Assembly (NCBI GenBank): GCA_907163225.1
Contig: OU015322.1
Span: 1,223,501-1,287,500, forward strand
Length of the DNA stretch: 64,000 nucleotides
DNA from: an uncultured Rhodocyclaceae bacterium
GTDB taxonomy: Bacteria; Pseudomonadota; Gammaproteobacteria; Burkholderiales; Rhodocyclaceae
Direction of reading: 5' to 3'
Part shown: positions 9,609 through 19,538 of the stretch, one piece after another
How positions within the stretch are numbered: position 1 is the stretch's first letter
Layout: each line of letters begins with the position of its first letter
Position numbers and translations under genes: made by a program
The notes under the pieces: model-generated
What the model saw: the letters and a program-made list of their open reading frames with translations, nothing else
Database searches by the model: none
What the model was told of the DNA's origin: nothing

Positions 9609-10748
9609 ATGCGCGCCTTCAAGCAACTGGCAGTCATCGGTGCAATTTCCATTTCCACACTTTGCTGGGCAGAACCCGGCATCACAGCCAGCACCATCAC
9701 GCTCGGCATGTCGGCGCCCTTTTCCGGCCCAAATGGCGCCTATGGTCTGGATATGCGGCAAACCATCGAAGCCTATTTCGAGCAGGTAAACAAGGCCGGC
9801 GGCGTCAATGGGCGCAAACTCGAATTGGTTGCGCTGGACGACGGTTATGAAACCGAGCGGACCGTTGCCAACACCAAGACGCTGATCAAGGACAAAAATG
9901 CTTTCGCTCTGCTCGCCTACTATGGTTCCAGCCCGACCACCGAAGCGATGAATACCGTTTTCGGCCCGGCAAAAGTACCGCTGGTCGGCACTATTTCCGG
10001 CGCTGCCTCGCTGCGCGAGCCGCTCAGCAGCAACCCCAACTCACGCTACATGTTCAATGTCCGCGCCAGCTATGCCGACGAAACCGATGTAATCGTCGAC
10101 CAGATGGTGTCGCTTGGCCTCAAAAATATCGCTGTTTTCTACCAGAACGACGGCTTCGGCAAATCCGGTCTCGACGGCGTCACGACGGCGCTCAAAAAAC
10201 ACAAATTGGCACCGGCTGCCGTTGGCACGGTAGAACGCAACTCGCTGGATGTTGCCAAGGCCGTGGAAGCCATCGCCAAAACAACGCCGCAGGCCGTGGT
10301 CATGGTCACGCTGTACAAACCGACGGCCGCCTTTGTCAAGGCCATGAAAAAGGCTGGCCAGAACCCGATGCTGATGACTCTTTCGCCAGTCGGCGCCGGC
10401 AAACTGGCCGAAGAACTGGGCGCTGAATCGCGTGGCATCGGTATTTCCCAGGTAGTGCCCTACCCCTGGAACAACGTCACGCCAGTCGTTCGCGACTACC
10501 AGAAACTGTCACCGAAAGGGGGCAACAGCTACTATGGCATGGAGGCCTACCTGATGGCTCGCACCATGGTTGAAGGGCTGAAGCGCGCCGGCAAGGATCC
10601 CAGCCGCGAAAAGCTGGTAAGCGCGCTGGAAGGGCTGAACAACTCCGACCTGGGCGGCTATTACTTGAACTACGACAGCAACTCACGGCTAGGATCGCGC
10701 TTTGTCGAACTGACCGTTATTGGCGCTGGCGGCAAGGTCTTGCGGTAA
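9609..10748 (+). CDS. ABC transporter periplasmic substrate-binding protein, branched-chain amino acid type
   Basis: Type-1 periplasmic binding protein of the Leu/Ile/Val (LivK-like) family, 379 residues. A signal peptide ends at about residue 21 (SISTLCWA). The mature start ITLGMSAPFSGPNGAYG and later EQVNKAGGVNGRKLELVALDD are typical of the family. No permease or ATPase genes lie next to it, so it is an orphan here, and many such orphans in betaproteobacteria have unknown ligands. The ligand cannot be told from sequence. A terminator follows the stop. Confidence 0.9.
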   Translation: MRAFKQLAVIGAISISTLCWAEPGITASTITLGMSAPFSGPNGAYGLDMRQTIEAYFEQVNKAGGVNGRKLELVALDDGYETERTVANTKTLIKDKNAFALLAYYGSSPTTEAMNTVFGPAKVPLVGTISGAASLREPLSSNPNSRYMFNVRASYADETDVIVDQMVSLGLKNIAVFYQNDGFGKSGLDGVTTALKKHKLAPAAVGTVERNSLDVAKAVEAIAKTTPQAVVMVTLYKPTAAFVKAMKKAGQNPMLMTLSPVGAGKLAEELGAESRGIGISQVVPYPWNNVTPVVRDYQKLSPKGGNSYYGMEAYLMARTMVEGLKRAGKDPSREKLVSALEGLNNSDLGGYYLNYDSNSRLGSRFVELTVIGAGGKVLR

Positions 10749-10755
10749 GAAGCCG

Positions 10756-10778
10756 CCGGTCAACCAGAAAAAACGGCC
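10756..10778 (-). repeat. Dispersed GTTGACCG repeat merged with a terminator
   Basis: On the minus strand: GGCCGTTTTTTCTGGTTGACCGG. Its T-tract end is also the 5' arm of the terminator hairpin that follows, so repeat and terminator overlap. Confidence 0.6.
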
Positions 10779-10797
10779 TTTTTTCCGGGCCGTTTTT
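10770..10797. terminator. Bidirectional terminator between the binding protein and cysS
   Basis: Stem AAAACGGCC / GGCCGTTTT with a 9-base loop and T-runs on both strands, between convergent genes (stops at 10748 and 10815). Confidence 0.8.
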
Positions 10798-10814
10798 TGT
10801 TTGCTGTCGCTTGG

Positions 10815-12185
10815 TCAGGCGCGACGCCAAGTGGTTCCCTGAGCGCTGTCATCCAGCGCGATACCGGCCGCCTTCAGTTCGTCGCGGATACGGTCGGATT
10901 CGGCAAAATTTCTTGCTTTCTTGGCCGCAGCACGATCAGCGATCATCTGCTCGATAGCCGCTTCGTCCAAACCACCCACCCCTGCACCACCTTGCAGATA
11001 AGCCATCGGCTCGCGCTCCAGCAGGCCGATCAGGCCGCCCAGTGCTTTCAACAACCCGGACAGCTCGCCGCTCTTCTGGCGATTGGCCTCGGCGGCCAGT
11101 TCAAAGAGCACGGCAACGGCGCCGTGTGAATCGAAATCCTCATTCAGTGCCGCAGCGAAACGGGCAGCGAAATCGTTGTTCCAGTCGATTGCAACAACCG
11201 CCGGCGGCACATCGCGCAGCGTGAAATACAGGCTGTCGAGGCTGCGCTTGGCGTCATCCAGATGGGCGTCGGAATAATTCAGCGCACTGCGGTAATGGGC
11301 ACGCAGAATGAAATAGCGCACCACTTCGGCATCAAACTGCTCAAGCACGGTACGAATGGTGAAGAAATTACCCAGCGACTTCGACATTTTCTCGTTGTCG
11401 ACGCGAACAAAGCCGTTATGCATCCAGTAATTGACGTAACCGCAGCAATTGGCGCCTTCGGACTGGGCGATTTCGTTCTCATGGTGAGGAAACTGCAAAT
11501 CCTGGCCACCGCCGTGAATATCGAAATGCTTACCGAGAATCGTCGAACTCATCGCCGAACACTCGATATGCCAGCCCGGCCGGCCCTCGCCCCAAGGCGA
11601 TTGCCACGCCGGTTCGCCCGGTTTGGCGTGCTTCCACAGCACAAAATCGAGCGGATCCTGCTTGGCCGAATCAACCTCTACCCGCTCACCGGCCCGCAGA
11701 TCGTCGAGTGACTTGCCCGACAGCTTGCCGTAGCCGGGAAACTTGCGTACCGCATAATTGACGTCGCCATCGACCGCCTTGTAGGCCAGGCCGTTGGCTT
11801 CGAGCTTGCCGATCAAGGCCAGCATCTCAGGCACGTACTCGGTCGCCCGCGGCTCATGGTCGGGGCGCAAAACGCCCAGTGCATCGGCATCTTCGTGCAT
11901 GAAGGCAATGAAACGATTGGTCAGTTCCTGGATCGTTTCGCCATTCTCGATGGCCCGCTTGATGATCTTGTCGTCGATATCGGTAATGTTCCGGACATAG
12001 GTCACGTCATAGCCGCAAACCTTCAGCCAGCGATACACCATGTCAAAAACAACCATCACGCGGGCATGTCCGAGGTGACAGTAATCATAGACAGTCATCC
12101 CGCAAACATACATGCGAACCTTGTTCGACTCGATCGGGGTAAAAACCTGTTTTTCGCGCTTGAGGGAGTTGTATATCTTGAGCAT
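10815..12185 (-). CDS. cysS: Cysteinyl-tRNA synthetase
   Basis: Class I aminoacyl-tRNA synthetase that charges tRNA-Cys. The 456 residues start [15 protein letters not shown] as in the family. The HIGH-type motif is HLGH (in [13 protein letters not shown]), and the KMSKS motif is in [13 protein letters not shown]. Zinc ligands are visible at [10 protein letters not shown], the Cys of HIECSAMSS, and HHENE. ATG 12185 is chosen by this homology; the open frame upstream is not family-like. It diverges from the TPR gene, with 105 bases between them that must hold both promoters. Confidence 0.97.
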   Translation of the reverse strand: MLKIYNSLKREKQVFTPIESNKVRMYVCGMTVYDYCHLGHARVMVVFDMVYRWLKVCGYDVTYVRNITDIDDKIIKRAIENGETIQELTNRFIAFMHEDADALGVLRPDHEPRATEYVPEMLALIGKLEANGLAYKAVDGDVNYAVRKFPGYGKLSGKSLDDLRAGERVEVDSAKQDPLDFVLWKHAKPGEPAWQSPWGEGRPGWHIECSAMSSTILGKHFDIHGGGQDLQFPHHENEIAQSEGANCCGYVNYWMHNGFVRVDNEKMSKSLGNFFTIRTVLEQFDAEVVRYFILRAHYRSALNYSDAHLDDAKRSLDSLYFTLRDVPPAVVAIDWNNDFAARFAAALNEDFDSHGAVAVLFELAAEANRQKSGELSGLLKALGGLIGLLEREPMAYLQGGAGVGGLDEAAIEQMIADRAAAKKARNFAESDRIRDELKAAGIALDDSAQGTTWRRA

Positions 12186-12290
12186 GCCGGGAGCAATTTT
12201 GGGCTGCGCCGGAGTGTGAATTCCTATGGAATCACCGGCGTTTTTGGTAGAATCGGAGGATTGTATAACCCTGAAAAGTATAGCATAGCG

Positions 12291-13445
12291 ATGACCTCTA
12301 TTTCCCTGCTCCAGCCCCGTTTTCAGCAGATCAAGACGTTGCGTGCACTGGCGATCGGCCTGGCCATCGGTTTTGGCGCACCCGCTTTTGCCGACAACCT
12401 GCCGGATGTACAGCGCCTGATCAAGCAAGGCCAGTACCCGCAAGCGCTAGAGAAAGTGGATGCCTACCTGAGTAGCCGCCCCAAGGACGCTCAGGGTCGC
12501 TTCCTCAAGGGATTGATCTATACCGAAATGAACAAGCCTGCGGATGCCATCGGCGTGTTCACCAAGCTCTCCGAAGACTATCCGGAACTGCCGGAACCTT
12601 ACAACAACCTGGCCGTGCTCTACGCCCAGCAAAAGCAGTACGACAAGGCCCGCACGGCGCTCGAAATGGCAATCAGGACCCACCCGTCCTATGCCATCGC
12701 CTACGAAAACCTGGGCGACGTTTACGCCAAGCTGGCCAGCCAAGCCTATGACCGGGCCCTGCAACTGGACAACGCAAACTCGGCGACCCAGAACAAGCTG
12801 GCGCTGATTCGCGACCTGATCACCACCTCCGGCAAAGGCAACGTCAAGCCGCAAGTAACGGCTGCCGCAGCGCCAGCAGCGATTGCGCCACCCCCGGCAG
12901 TTGCACCGGCGCCTATTGTCGCCAAGCCTGCGACGCCGGTTCCCCCGGCTACCGCCACCATTGTCGCAGCCACCCCTGGCGCCGCAGCCAACAGCATTCC
13001 ACCGGCAGCCAAGCCGGCGCCAGTTGTTGCCGCGGCCCCGACACCAGCGCCATCACCCTCGCCTGCCGCAGCAGCGCCCACGCCGGCACCAAGCAAGACA
13101 AGCACCGGCAGCGATGAAGTTGTCAAGGCCATGACCGGCTGGGCTGATGCCTGGTCGCGCAAGGACATGAAGAACTACCTGGGCGCCTACGCCAGCAATT
13201 TTGACACCCCGGGCGGCATCAGCCGTAAAAACTGGGAGCAGGAACGTGAGCAGCGCATCGCCGGCAAGGGGGGCAAGATTTCTGTCTCCTTCGACAACCC
13301 GCAAGTTACCGTCAATGGCGACCGCGCAACCGCCAAATTCCGCCAGCATTACAAGGCCCCCGGCCTGAGCAGTTCAACAACAAAAACCCTGGTTTTCGTT
13401 CGCTCGGGTAGCAAATGGCTGATCAAGGAAGAAAACGCTCGGTGA
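12291..13445 (+). CDS. Secreted TPR protein with C-terminal NTF2-like (Cds6-type) domain
   Basis: 384 residues. A signal peptide ends near residue 35 ([10 protein letters not shown]). TPR-type helices cover about 36-170 ([25 protein letters not shown]-like spacing), followed by a long Ala/Pro-rich linker (about 184-270) and an NTF2-fold domain (about 275-384, with [18 protein letters not shown] and [13 protein letters not shown]). The same terminal domain appears at the end of the next gene. Known relatives carry it in L,D-transpeptidase Cds6-family proteins. It overlaps the next gene by 4 bases (GTGA), so the two are translationally coupled; a cell-wall role is inferred. Confidence 0.85.
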   Translation: MTSISLLQPRFQQIKTLRALAIGLAIGFGAPAFADNLPDVQRLIKQGQYPQALEKVDAYLSSRPKDAQGRFLKGLIYTEMNKPADAIGVFTKLSEDYPELPEPYNNLAVLYAQQKQYDKARTALEMAIRTHPSYAIAYENLGDVYAKLASQAYDRALQLDNANSATQNKLALIRDLITTSGKGNVKPQVTAAAAPAAIAPPPAVAPAPIVAKPATPVPPATATIVAATPGAAANSIPPAAKPAPVVAAAPTPAPSPSPAAAAPTPAPSKTSTGSDEVVKAMTGWADAWSRKDMKNYLGAYASNFDTPGGISRKNWEQEREQRIAGKGGKISVSFDNPQVTVNGDRATAKFRQHYKAPGLSSSTTKTLVFVRSGSKWLIKEENAR

Positions 13446-14737
13446 AATTCAGCCGCAAACTAATCCTGCCCGGACTGGCGGTCTTGCTGGCCGCCGGAGC
13501 AGCAGCCCGTTTGTCAGAAAAGCCGACGTCAAGCCCCGTCACCGTCAACGAGCTATCGACGATTGCGCTCGCACGAACTGCGGCCGAACCAAGCGACAAC
13601 GGTTCCGCTTTTTCGGCGGTGGTTTCCGACTCCGGCCCGGAAGAAGTACTGGCTCGAATTTTCAAGGAAATCGAAGCCAATCGCCTGAGCAACGCACTCG
13701 CACTGACTGAAGCGCTACTGCGCCAGCACCCGAATTACCGGCTGGCCAACCTGATCAAGGGTGACCTGCTACTGGCCCGCAGGCAGCCGATCCAATCCTT
13801 CGGCGCGCTGAACGGTGCACCAGCAGAAAAAGTGGCTGACCTGCGCGCCGAAGCCATCGCTCGTCTGACTGCCTACCGCGAAAAGCCGCCAACCGATTTC
13901 GTTCCGCGCTACTTGCTGCAGATGCAGCCGGATCAACGCTTCGCCATTGTTGTCGACACCAAACGCTCCCGTCTTTACGTTTACGAAAATGACAAGAGCA
14001 ATGATGGTCGGCCGCGCTTCGTTGCTGATTACTACATCACCCAAGGCAAGCTGGGCGCTGAAAAGCTGGTTGAGGGTGACAAGAAGACGCCCGTTGGCGT
14101 TTATCACGTCACCGCCAACCTGCCCAAGCAGAAACTAGCCGACCTGTATGGCAGCGGTGCCTTCCCGCTCAATTACCCGAACGAGTGGGACAAGCGTCAG
14201 GGCCGCAACGGCAGCGGCATCTGGCTGCATGGCACGCCCTCCGACACCTTCGCCCGCCCGCCACGCGCCTCCGACGGCTGCGTCGTACTGACCAACCAGG
14301 ATCTCGACGTTGTTGCCAAGAACCTGCAGGTCGGCCTGACGCCCGTCATCATCAGCAACTCGGTCGAATGGCTCTCACTGGACGACTGGGCCAAGGAGCG
14401 CAGCGAACTGAACAAGTCCATCGACGGCTGGCGCGCCGACTGGGAAAGCCGCGACACCGAGCGTTACCTGCAGCACTACTCGAAGCGTTTCAAGGCAGGT
14501 GAACAGAATTTTGACGAATTTGCCGCCCAGAAAAAGCAGGTCAATGCCAGCAAGGAATGGATCAAGCTGAAGATCAACAACCTGTCCGTGTTCCGCAACC
14601 CGGGCAAGGATGAAGTTGTGGTCGTCACTTTCGACCAGGATTACCGCAGCAACAATCTGGAAAACCAGATGAAAAAACGCCAGTACTGGATGCGTGAAGG
14701 CAACCAGTGGAAAATCATTTACGAAGGAAGTGCCTGA
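13442..14737 (+). CDS. L,D-transpeptidase (YkuD) with C-terminal NTF2-like domain
   Basis: Periplasmic peptidoglycan-modifying enzyme. The YkuD domain (about residues 155-315) has [11 protein letters not shown] and the catalytic signature [10 protein letters not shown], in which the Cys is the nucleophile. The N-terminus [20 protein letters not shown] is a signal peptide or anchor. The C-terminal 110 residues ([20 protein letters not shown] to the end) are NTF2-like and match the end of the preceding protein. I chose GTG 13442: it overlaps the previous stop as GTGA and has AAGGAAG upstream; ATG 13415 is an in-frame alternative. The stop overlaps the next start as TGATG. Confidence 0.9.
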   Translation: MKFSRKLILPGLAVLLAAGAAARLSEKPTSSPVTVNELSTIALARTAAEPSDNGSAFSAVVSDSGPEEVLARIFKEIEANRLSNALALTEALLRQHPNYRLANLIKGDLLLARRQPIQSFGALNGAPAEKVADLRAEAIARLTAYREKPPTDFVPRYLLQMQPDQRFAIVVDTKRSRLYVYENDKSNDGRPRFVADYYITQGKLGAEKLVEGDKKTPVGVYHVTANLPKQKLADLYGSGAFPLNYPNEWDKRQGRNGSGIWLHGTPSDTFARPPRASDGCVVLTNQDLDVVAKNLQVGLTPVIISNSVEWLSLDDWAKERSELNKSIDGWRADWESRDTERYLQHYSKRFKAGEQNFDEFAAQKKQVNASKEWIKLKINNLSVFRNPGKDEVVVVTFDQDYRSNNLENQMKKRQYWMREGNQWKIIYEGSA

Positions 14738-15309
14738 TGTTGAAAAAAGTCTCGACCCTTACCGTCGGCCTGCTCGCCGCGATGACCGTATGGGCTGCTC
14801 CGACGGTCGAATTCACGACCAATATGGGCAAAATCACCCTTGAGCTGTTTCCGGAAAAGGCGCCGAAAACGGTTGAAATGTTCCTCTACAACGCCAAGCA
14901 CGGTTTTTACGAGGCAACCATTTTCCATCGCGTTATCGACGGCTTCATGATCCAGGGCGGCGGCTTCAGCCGGGCCATGGAAGAGAAAAAAACGCTGACC
15001 CCGACGCTACAGAATGAAGCCACCAACGGCCTGACCAACGATCGCGGCACGGTCGCCATGGCCCGCACGCAAGACCCGCATTCAGCCCGCGTTCAGTTCT
15101 TCGTCAACCTGAAGAACAATGACTTCCTGAATCACAAATCCACCGGCGACCCGCGCGGCTGGGGCTACGCCGTCTTTGGCAAGGTTACCCAGGGCATGGA
15201 TGTCGTCGACAAGATTGCCAAGGTGCCGACCGGCAACGCTGGCTATTACGAAAACGTTCCGACGACGCCAGTCGTCATCCAGAACGTCAAAATCATCTCC
15301 GACAAATAA
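14737..15309 (+). CDS. ppiA: Periplasmic peptidyl-prolyl cis-trans isomerase (cyclophilin)
   Basis: Cyclophilin-type proline isomerase of 190 residues with a signal peptide ([20 protein letters not shown]), so it acts in the periplasm. The family core is clear: [40 protein letters not shown] and [20 protein letters not shown]. Start ATG 14737 shares one base with the L,D-transpeptidase stop (TGATG), which groups it with the envelope genes upstream. The long frame from 14707 is not needed. Confidence 0.93.
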   Translation: MLKKVSTLTVGLLAAMTVWAAPTVEFTTNMGKITLELFPEKAPKTVEMFLYNAKHGFYEATIFHRVIDGFMIQGGGFSRAMEEKKTLTPTLQNEATNGLTNDRGTVAMARTQDPHSARVQFFVNLKNNDFLNHKSTGDPRGWGYAVFGKVTQGMDVVDKIAKVPTGNAGYYENVPTTPVVIQNVKIISDK

Positions 15310-15318
15310 GGATCCCCA

Positions 15319-15816
15319 ATGTCCAAAATCAAGCTCACCACCAACCACGGCGACATCACGCTCGAACTGAATGCAGAGAAGGCTCCAAAGACGGTTGCCA
15401 ACTTCCTCGCCTACGTCGAGGCCGGTCACTACAACAACACTGTTTTCCACCGCGTCATCAAGAATTTCATGATCCAGGGCGGCGGCATGGAGCCGGGCAT
15501 GAACCAGAAGCCGTGCAAGGACCCGGTCGAGAACGAGGCCGCCAATGGCCTCAAGAACAAGCGCGGCACCGTCGCCATGGCCCGTACCAACGATCCGCAT
15601 TCGGCCACCGCCCAGTTCTTCATCAACACCGTTGATAACGATTTCCTCGACTTCAAATCGCCGTCCGGCCAGGGCTGGGGCTACTGCGTGTTCGGTGAAG
15701 TCGTCGAAGGCCTCGATGTCGTCGACAAGATCCGCGCCGTCAAGACCGGCAACAAGGGCTTCCATCAGGACGTCCCGGCTGAAGACGTGATCATCGAGAA
15801 GGCCGAGATCGTTTGA
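15319..15816 (+). CDS. ppiB: Cytoplasmic peptidyl-prolyl cis-trans isomerase B
   Basis: Cyclophilin of 165 residues without a signal peptide, so cytosolic. It has [39 protein letters not shown] and [20 protein letters not shown]. It lies 9 bases after the periplasmic paralogue and probably arose by duplication. Its stop overlaps the TTG start of lpxH (TTGA). Confidence 0.95.
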   Translation: MSKIKLTTNHGDITLELNAEKAPKTVANFLAYVEAGHYNNTVFHRVIKNFMIQGGGMEPGMNQKPCKDPVENEAANGLKNKRGTVAMARTNDPHSATAQFFINTVDNDFLDFKSPSGQGWGYCVFGEVVEGLDVVDKIRAVKTGNKGFHQDVPAEDVIIEKAEIV

Positions 15817-16532
15817 TCTTCTTCATCTCTGATCTGCACCTGTCGCCCCGGTCACCCGGGGCGACTCGTTTGTTCCTGAGCTTTCTGGCCGGCCGCGCCC
15901 GCCAGGCCGAGGCGCTGTACATTCTCGGCGACCTTTTCGAAGTCTGGGTCGGCGACGACATCGACGATCCCTACGCAGCACAGATCACCGCCGCCCTGCG
16001 CGCCGCCAGCGATGCCGGGCTGAAAATCTGCTTCATGCACGGCAATCGCGACTTCGCTATCGGCGAGCAGTTCACCGCTGCCGCCGGCATGACGCTGCTG
16101 CCCGATCCTTATTTGCTGGTCCTGCCCGAGTGGTCCTTCGTGCTCTCGCACGGCGACGCGCTGTGCATCGACGACCACGCCTACATGGCCTATCGCGCCA
16201 AGGTGCGCGATCCGGAATGGCAGCGGAAGATGCGCGCCAAGCCGCGTTTCCTGCGCAGCCTGCTCGGCCGTTACATCCGCTGGCGCAGCGCCCGGCGCAA
16301 GCGCGACCATGCCTACGTTTACGCCGACCTCAACGGTCCGGCCACCGACGATTTCCTGCGCGAACACGGCTACGCCACCTTCATTCACGGCCACACCCAC
16401 CGGCCGGAAAAACACGACCACATCGTCGATGGTATCCACGTCGAACGCTGGGTACTGTCCGACTGGCACGAAGACAGGGGCGAAGCGCTGCTCTGGGACG
16501 GCGAAGCTTTGAGCCGCGAAGCCATCTTGTGA
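15813..16532 (+). CDS. lpxH: UDP-2,3-diacylglucosamine diphosphatase LpxH
   Basis: Fourth step of lipid A synthesis: hydrolyses UDP-2,3-diacylglucosamine to lipid X and UMP at the inner membrane. The 239 residues have the metallophosphatase motifs [32 protein letters not shown] and [10 protein letters not shown]. The start is TTG 15813, overlapping the ppiB stop as TTGA; there is no ATG that keeps the DLH motif. Order ppiB-lpxH is common in betaproteobacteria. Confidence 0.95.
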   Translation: MIFFISDLHLSPRSPGATRLFLSFLAGRARQAEALYILGDLFEVWVGDDIDDPYAAQITAALRAASDAGLKICFMHGNRDFAIGEQFTAAAGMTLLPDPYLLVLPEWSFVLSHGDALCIDDHAYMAYRAKVRDPEWQRKMRAKPRFLRSLLGRYIRWRSARRKRDHAYVYADLNGPATDDFLREHGYATFIHGHTHRPEKHDHIVDGIHVERWVLSDWHEDRGEALLWDGEALSREAIL

Positions 16533-16553
16533 TTGCCCAAGCCCGCAGGAGCA

Positions 16554-16590
16554 TTTCAATTTTGACCCAAATTTCCGGTTGACCGTGGGA
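16554..16590 (+). repeat. Dispersed GTTGACCG repeat covering the recQ start
   Basis: TTTCAATTTTGACCCAAATTT in two parts, then CCGGTTGACCGTGGG. Both candidate recQ start codons (TTG 16579, GTG 16585) lie inside its right module, and the nearest ribosome-binding-like AGGAG (16547-16551) lies upstream of the repeat. Confidence 0.8.
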
Positions 16591-18405
16591 ACCACCTCCG
16601 CCCTCGCCATCCTGCGCGACGTCTTCGGCTATCCCGCCTTTCGCGGCGCCCAGGCCGAAATCATCGACCACATCGGCAACGGCGGCGATGCGCTCGTCCT
16701 CATGCCGACCGGCGGCGGCAAGAGCCTGTGCTACCAGATTCCCGCCCTGCTCCGCCCGGGCTGCGCCATTGTCGTCTCACCACTGATCGCGCTGATGCAG
16801 GATCAGGTCGATGCCCTGACCCAGCTTGGCGTCAAGGCTGCCTGCCTCAATTCGACGCTCGACTGGCGCGAGGCGCAGACCGTCGAGCAACAGATGTTCG
16901 CCGGCCAGATCGACCTCGTCTACATCGCGCCGGAACGCCTGCTCAACGAGCGCACGCTGTCGATGATCGACGCGCTCTACGACGCTGGCAAGCTCGCCCT
17001 CTTCGCCATCGACGAAGCGCATTGCGTCTCGCAATGGGGCCACGATTTCCGGCCAGAATACCTGCAGCTCTCAACACTGCACGAGCGCTACCCGAACGTT
17101 CCGCGCATCGCCCTGACCGCCACGGCCGACAAGGCGACGCAGAGCGAAATGCTGGTTCGCCTCGGCCTGACCTCAGCGCGCGTTTTCCTGTCCAGTTTCG
17201 ACCGCCCGAACATCCGCTACACCGTTGTCGAGAAGGACAACGCCAAGAAGCAGCTGCTCGGCTTCCTGGCCGGGCGCAAGGGCCAGGCCGGCATCGTCTA
17301 TTGCCTGTCGCGCAAGAAGGTCGAGGAAACGGCCGAATGGCTTTCGGCCCAGGGCTACCCGGCGCTGCCCTACCACGCCGGCCTGCCCGCCCCGACGCGC
17401 GCCGCCAACCAGCGCCGCTTCCTGCGCGAAGAAGGGCTGGTCATGTGTGCCACGATTGCCTTCGGCATGGGCATCGACAAGCCGGACGTGCGTTTTGTCG
17501 CCCACCTCGACCTGCCGAAAAGCATCGAAGCCTATTACCAGGAAACCGGCCGCGCCGGCCGCGATGGCGAACCGGCCGAAGCCTGGATGGCGTACGGCAT
17601 GCAGGACGTCGCCTTGCAGCACGCGCGCATCGCCGAATCTGGGGCCGGTGAAGGCCAGAAAATTCTCGAATCGCAACGCCTGACCGCCTTGCTCTCCTAC
17701 TGCGAAGCGCCGCGCTGTCGGCGTCAGGTACTACTCAATTATTTCGCCGAAGAACGCGAGCCCTGCGGCAACTGCGATGTCTGCATCGAGCCGCCGGAAT
17801 TGTGGGACGGCACGCAGGCAGCGCAAAAGGCGCTGTCCGCCATCTTCCGCACCGGCATGCGCTTCGGCGTCACGCACCTGACCGATGTGCTCCGCGGCAA
17901 GGCAACCGACAAGATCAAACAGTGGAACCACGACCAGCTACCCACCTTCGGTGTCGGCGCCGATCTCGACGACCACGGCTGGAAGAGCGTCTTCCGGCAG
18001 TTGGCTGCGGCCGGGCTGGTGCACGTCGAGATGGCTGAGCACGGTGCACTGCAACTGACCGACGCCGCCCGTGAGGTGCTCAAAGGCCAGCGTCAGGTCC
18101 AATTGCGCCGGCCGGCCAAACGCAAGGCCACGTCGTCGTCCTCACGAAGCAGCAGCTCCGTGGTTCACAGCGAACTGTCTTCGGCCGACGAGGCGCTGTT
18201 CCAGTTGCTGCGTAACTGGCGCAGCGATACGGCCAAGGAACAAGCAGTGCCGGCCTACGTTATTCTGCACGACAAGACATTGCGCGAGCTGGCCGAAGTC
18301 CGCCCGACCAGCCACGGCATGCTGGCCGGCATCACCGGCATGGGCAGCGCCAAGATCGAGCACTATGGAGCCGAACTGCTCGACCTGATCCGCAACGAGG
18401 GCTGA
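16579..18405 (+). CDS. recQ: ATP-dependent DNA helicase RecQ
   Basis: 3'-5' helicase of the RecF recombination and repair pathway, 608 residues. Helicase motifs are present: [17 protein letters not shown] (Walker A), [20 protein letters not shown] (DEAH box) and the [10 protein letters not shown] motif. The zinc-binding segment [22 protein letters not shown], a winged-helix region, and a C-terminal HRDC domain (about 530-608) follow. Serines and basic residues link the last two. The start is uncertain: TTG 16579 or GTG 16585, both inside a copy of the dispersed repeat, with no ribosome-binding site at normal distance. Confidence 0.95.
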   Translation: MTVGTTSALAILRDVFGYPAFRGAQAEIIDHIGNGGDALVLMPTGGGKSLCYQIPALLRPGCAIVVSPLIALMQDQVDALTQLGVKAACLNSTLDWREAQTVEQQMFAGQIDLVYIAPERLLNERTLSMIDALYDAGKLALFAIDEAHCVSQWGHDFRPEYLQLSTLHERYPNVPRIALTATADKATQSEMLVRLGLTSARVFLSSFDRPNIRYTVVEKDNAKKQLLGFLAGRKGQAGIVYCLSRKKVEETAEWLSAQGYPALPYHAGLPAPTRAANQRRFLREEGLVMCATIAFGMGIDKPDVRFVAHLDLPKSIEAYYQETGRAGRDGEPAEAWMAYGMQDVALQHARIAESGAGEGQKILESQRLTALLSYCEAPRCRRQVLLNYFAEEREPCGNCDVCIEPPELWDGTQAAQKALSAIFRTGMRFGVTHLTDVLRGKATDKIKQWNHDQLPTFGVGADLDDHGWKSVFRQLAAAGLVHVEMAEHGALQLTDAAREVLKGQRQVQLRRPAKRKATSSSSRSSSSVVHSELSSADEALFQLLRNWRSDTAKEQAVPAYVILHDKTLRELAEVRPTSHGMLAGITGMGSAKIEHYGAELLDLIRNEG

Positions 18406-18406
18406 T

Positions 18407-19024
18407 ATGGAAAACCGGAACCCGCTCAACGCCTCGCTCGCCGCCATAGTCATCGCAGCGCTGATCGTTTCCGGCATCGCCCCCTTCGACCGCGCAACAT
18501 GGATCATGGAAGTCGCGCCCGTGCTGATCGCCCTGCCGGTCATGGTCGCGACGCGCACGGCCTATCCGCTGACGACACTGCTCACCGTGCTGATCGCCGT
18601 CCACGCCCTCGTACTGATCGGCGGGGGCGCTTACACCTACGCCCGCGTGCCGCTCGGTTTCTGGATGCAGGACGTGCTCGGCACGGTGCGCAATCCTTAT
18701 GACAAGATCGGCCATTTCATGCAGGGCTTCGTGCCGGCCATGGTCGCCCGTGAGATTCTGATCCGCGGCAAGTACGTCGTCGGGCGCCGGATGACCGGCT
18801 TTCTGTGCATCAGCATCGCCATGGCCATCAGCGCCAGCTACGAGCTGATCGAATGGGCCGCGGCGCTCGGCATGGGCCAGGGCGCCGACGAATTCCTTGG
18901 CACGCAGGGCGACCAGTGGGATACCCAGTCGGACATGTTCATGGCACTCGTCGGTTCGAGTACGGCAATAGCCGTGCTCTCCGGCTGGCATGACCGACAG
19001 TTGGAAAAACTCTCCAGAATTTAG
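18407..19024 (+). CDS. DUF2238 (YjdF-like) inner-membrane protein
   Basis: 205 residues with five or six hydrophobic helices (for example 10-26, 31-46, 52-72 and a last one near 180-196). Motifs of the DUF2238/YjdF family are seen: NPYDKIGHFMQGFVPAM, ASYELIEWAAAL and GDQWDTQSDMFMALVGS. The molecular function of this family is not known. It starts two bases after the recQ stop, so the two are likely cotranscribed. A repeat copy begins at its stop codon. Confidence 0.85.
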   Translation: MENRNPLNASLAAIVIAALIVSGIAPFDRATWIMEVAPVLIALPVMVATRTAYPLTTLLTVLIAVHALVLIGGGAYTYARVPLGFWMQDVLGTVRNPYDKIGHFMQGFVPAMVAREILIRGKYVVGRRMTGFLCISIAMAISASYELIEWAAALGMGQGADEFLGTQGDQWDTQSDMFMALVGSSTAIAVLSGWHDRQLEKLSRI

Positions 19025-19046
19025 GCTTTTTTCCGGTTGACCGCGG
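19018..19046 (+). repeat. Dispersed GTTGACCG repeat at the end of the DUF2238 gene
   Basis: AATTTAGGC, a T-tract, then CCGGTTGACCGCGG. The stop codon of the DUF2238 gene (TAG, 19022-19024) lies within the left module. Confidence 0.75.
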
Positions 19047-19247
19047 AAACCGGCACCTCAAAGGCGGCATACCTGCGGGGCGCTTACAGGCGGAAAAGCC
19101 GCCCAGCAGCGGAGAGGCAAGTCCGCCGAAACTCCGTGACGAAATACCGCAAAGCCGTAAGAATCCTATGCTATACATGTTTTATGCCACGCTGGCATAA
19201 CCCAAACAATGACATCAGACAGCCCATCAGCGGCCAAGAGGGAACAC

Positions 19248-19502
19248 ATGCACAAATTTCGCCGAGCGGTAAATTGCTCACTCATATTTGCCGGGATGCT
19301 ACTCGCCGTATCCTGCTACGCCCAGGCAACCGCAACAACGCCGACAGCCAGTCCCCCAAAAGAAAGCCAAAATCACAACCACAAGCACCAGTTGCCGACC
19401 GAAGTTCCCATCCCGCATCGGCTGGAACCTGTTGCGACCCAGGCGCACCCGGAACAAGCCAAGCAGCGCCAGAAACGCGCTGAAACCTTGCCGCAAAAAT
19501 AA
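19248..19502 (+). CDS. Small secreted protein, His-rich segment, unknown function
   Basis: 84 residues from ATG 19248 with AAGAGGGAA upstream. A signal peptide is likely (about residues 1-24, CSLIFAGMLLAVSCYA). The remainder is hydrophilic, Gln/Pro/Lys-rich and contains a HNHKH cluster that could bind metal. No family recognised. It is 36 bases upstream of the putative deacetylase and may be in its operon. An upstream ATG at 19209 is in frame, but lacks a signal-like start. Confidence 0.5.
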   Translation: MHKFRRAVNCSLIFAGMLLAVSCYAQATATTPTASPPKESQNHNHKHQLPTEVPIPHRLEPVATQAHPEQAKQRQKRAETLPQK

Positions 19503-19538
19503 ACATCGCCCCATCGTCCTGAACCCAAGAATTTTGCC

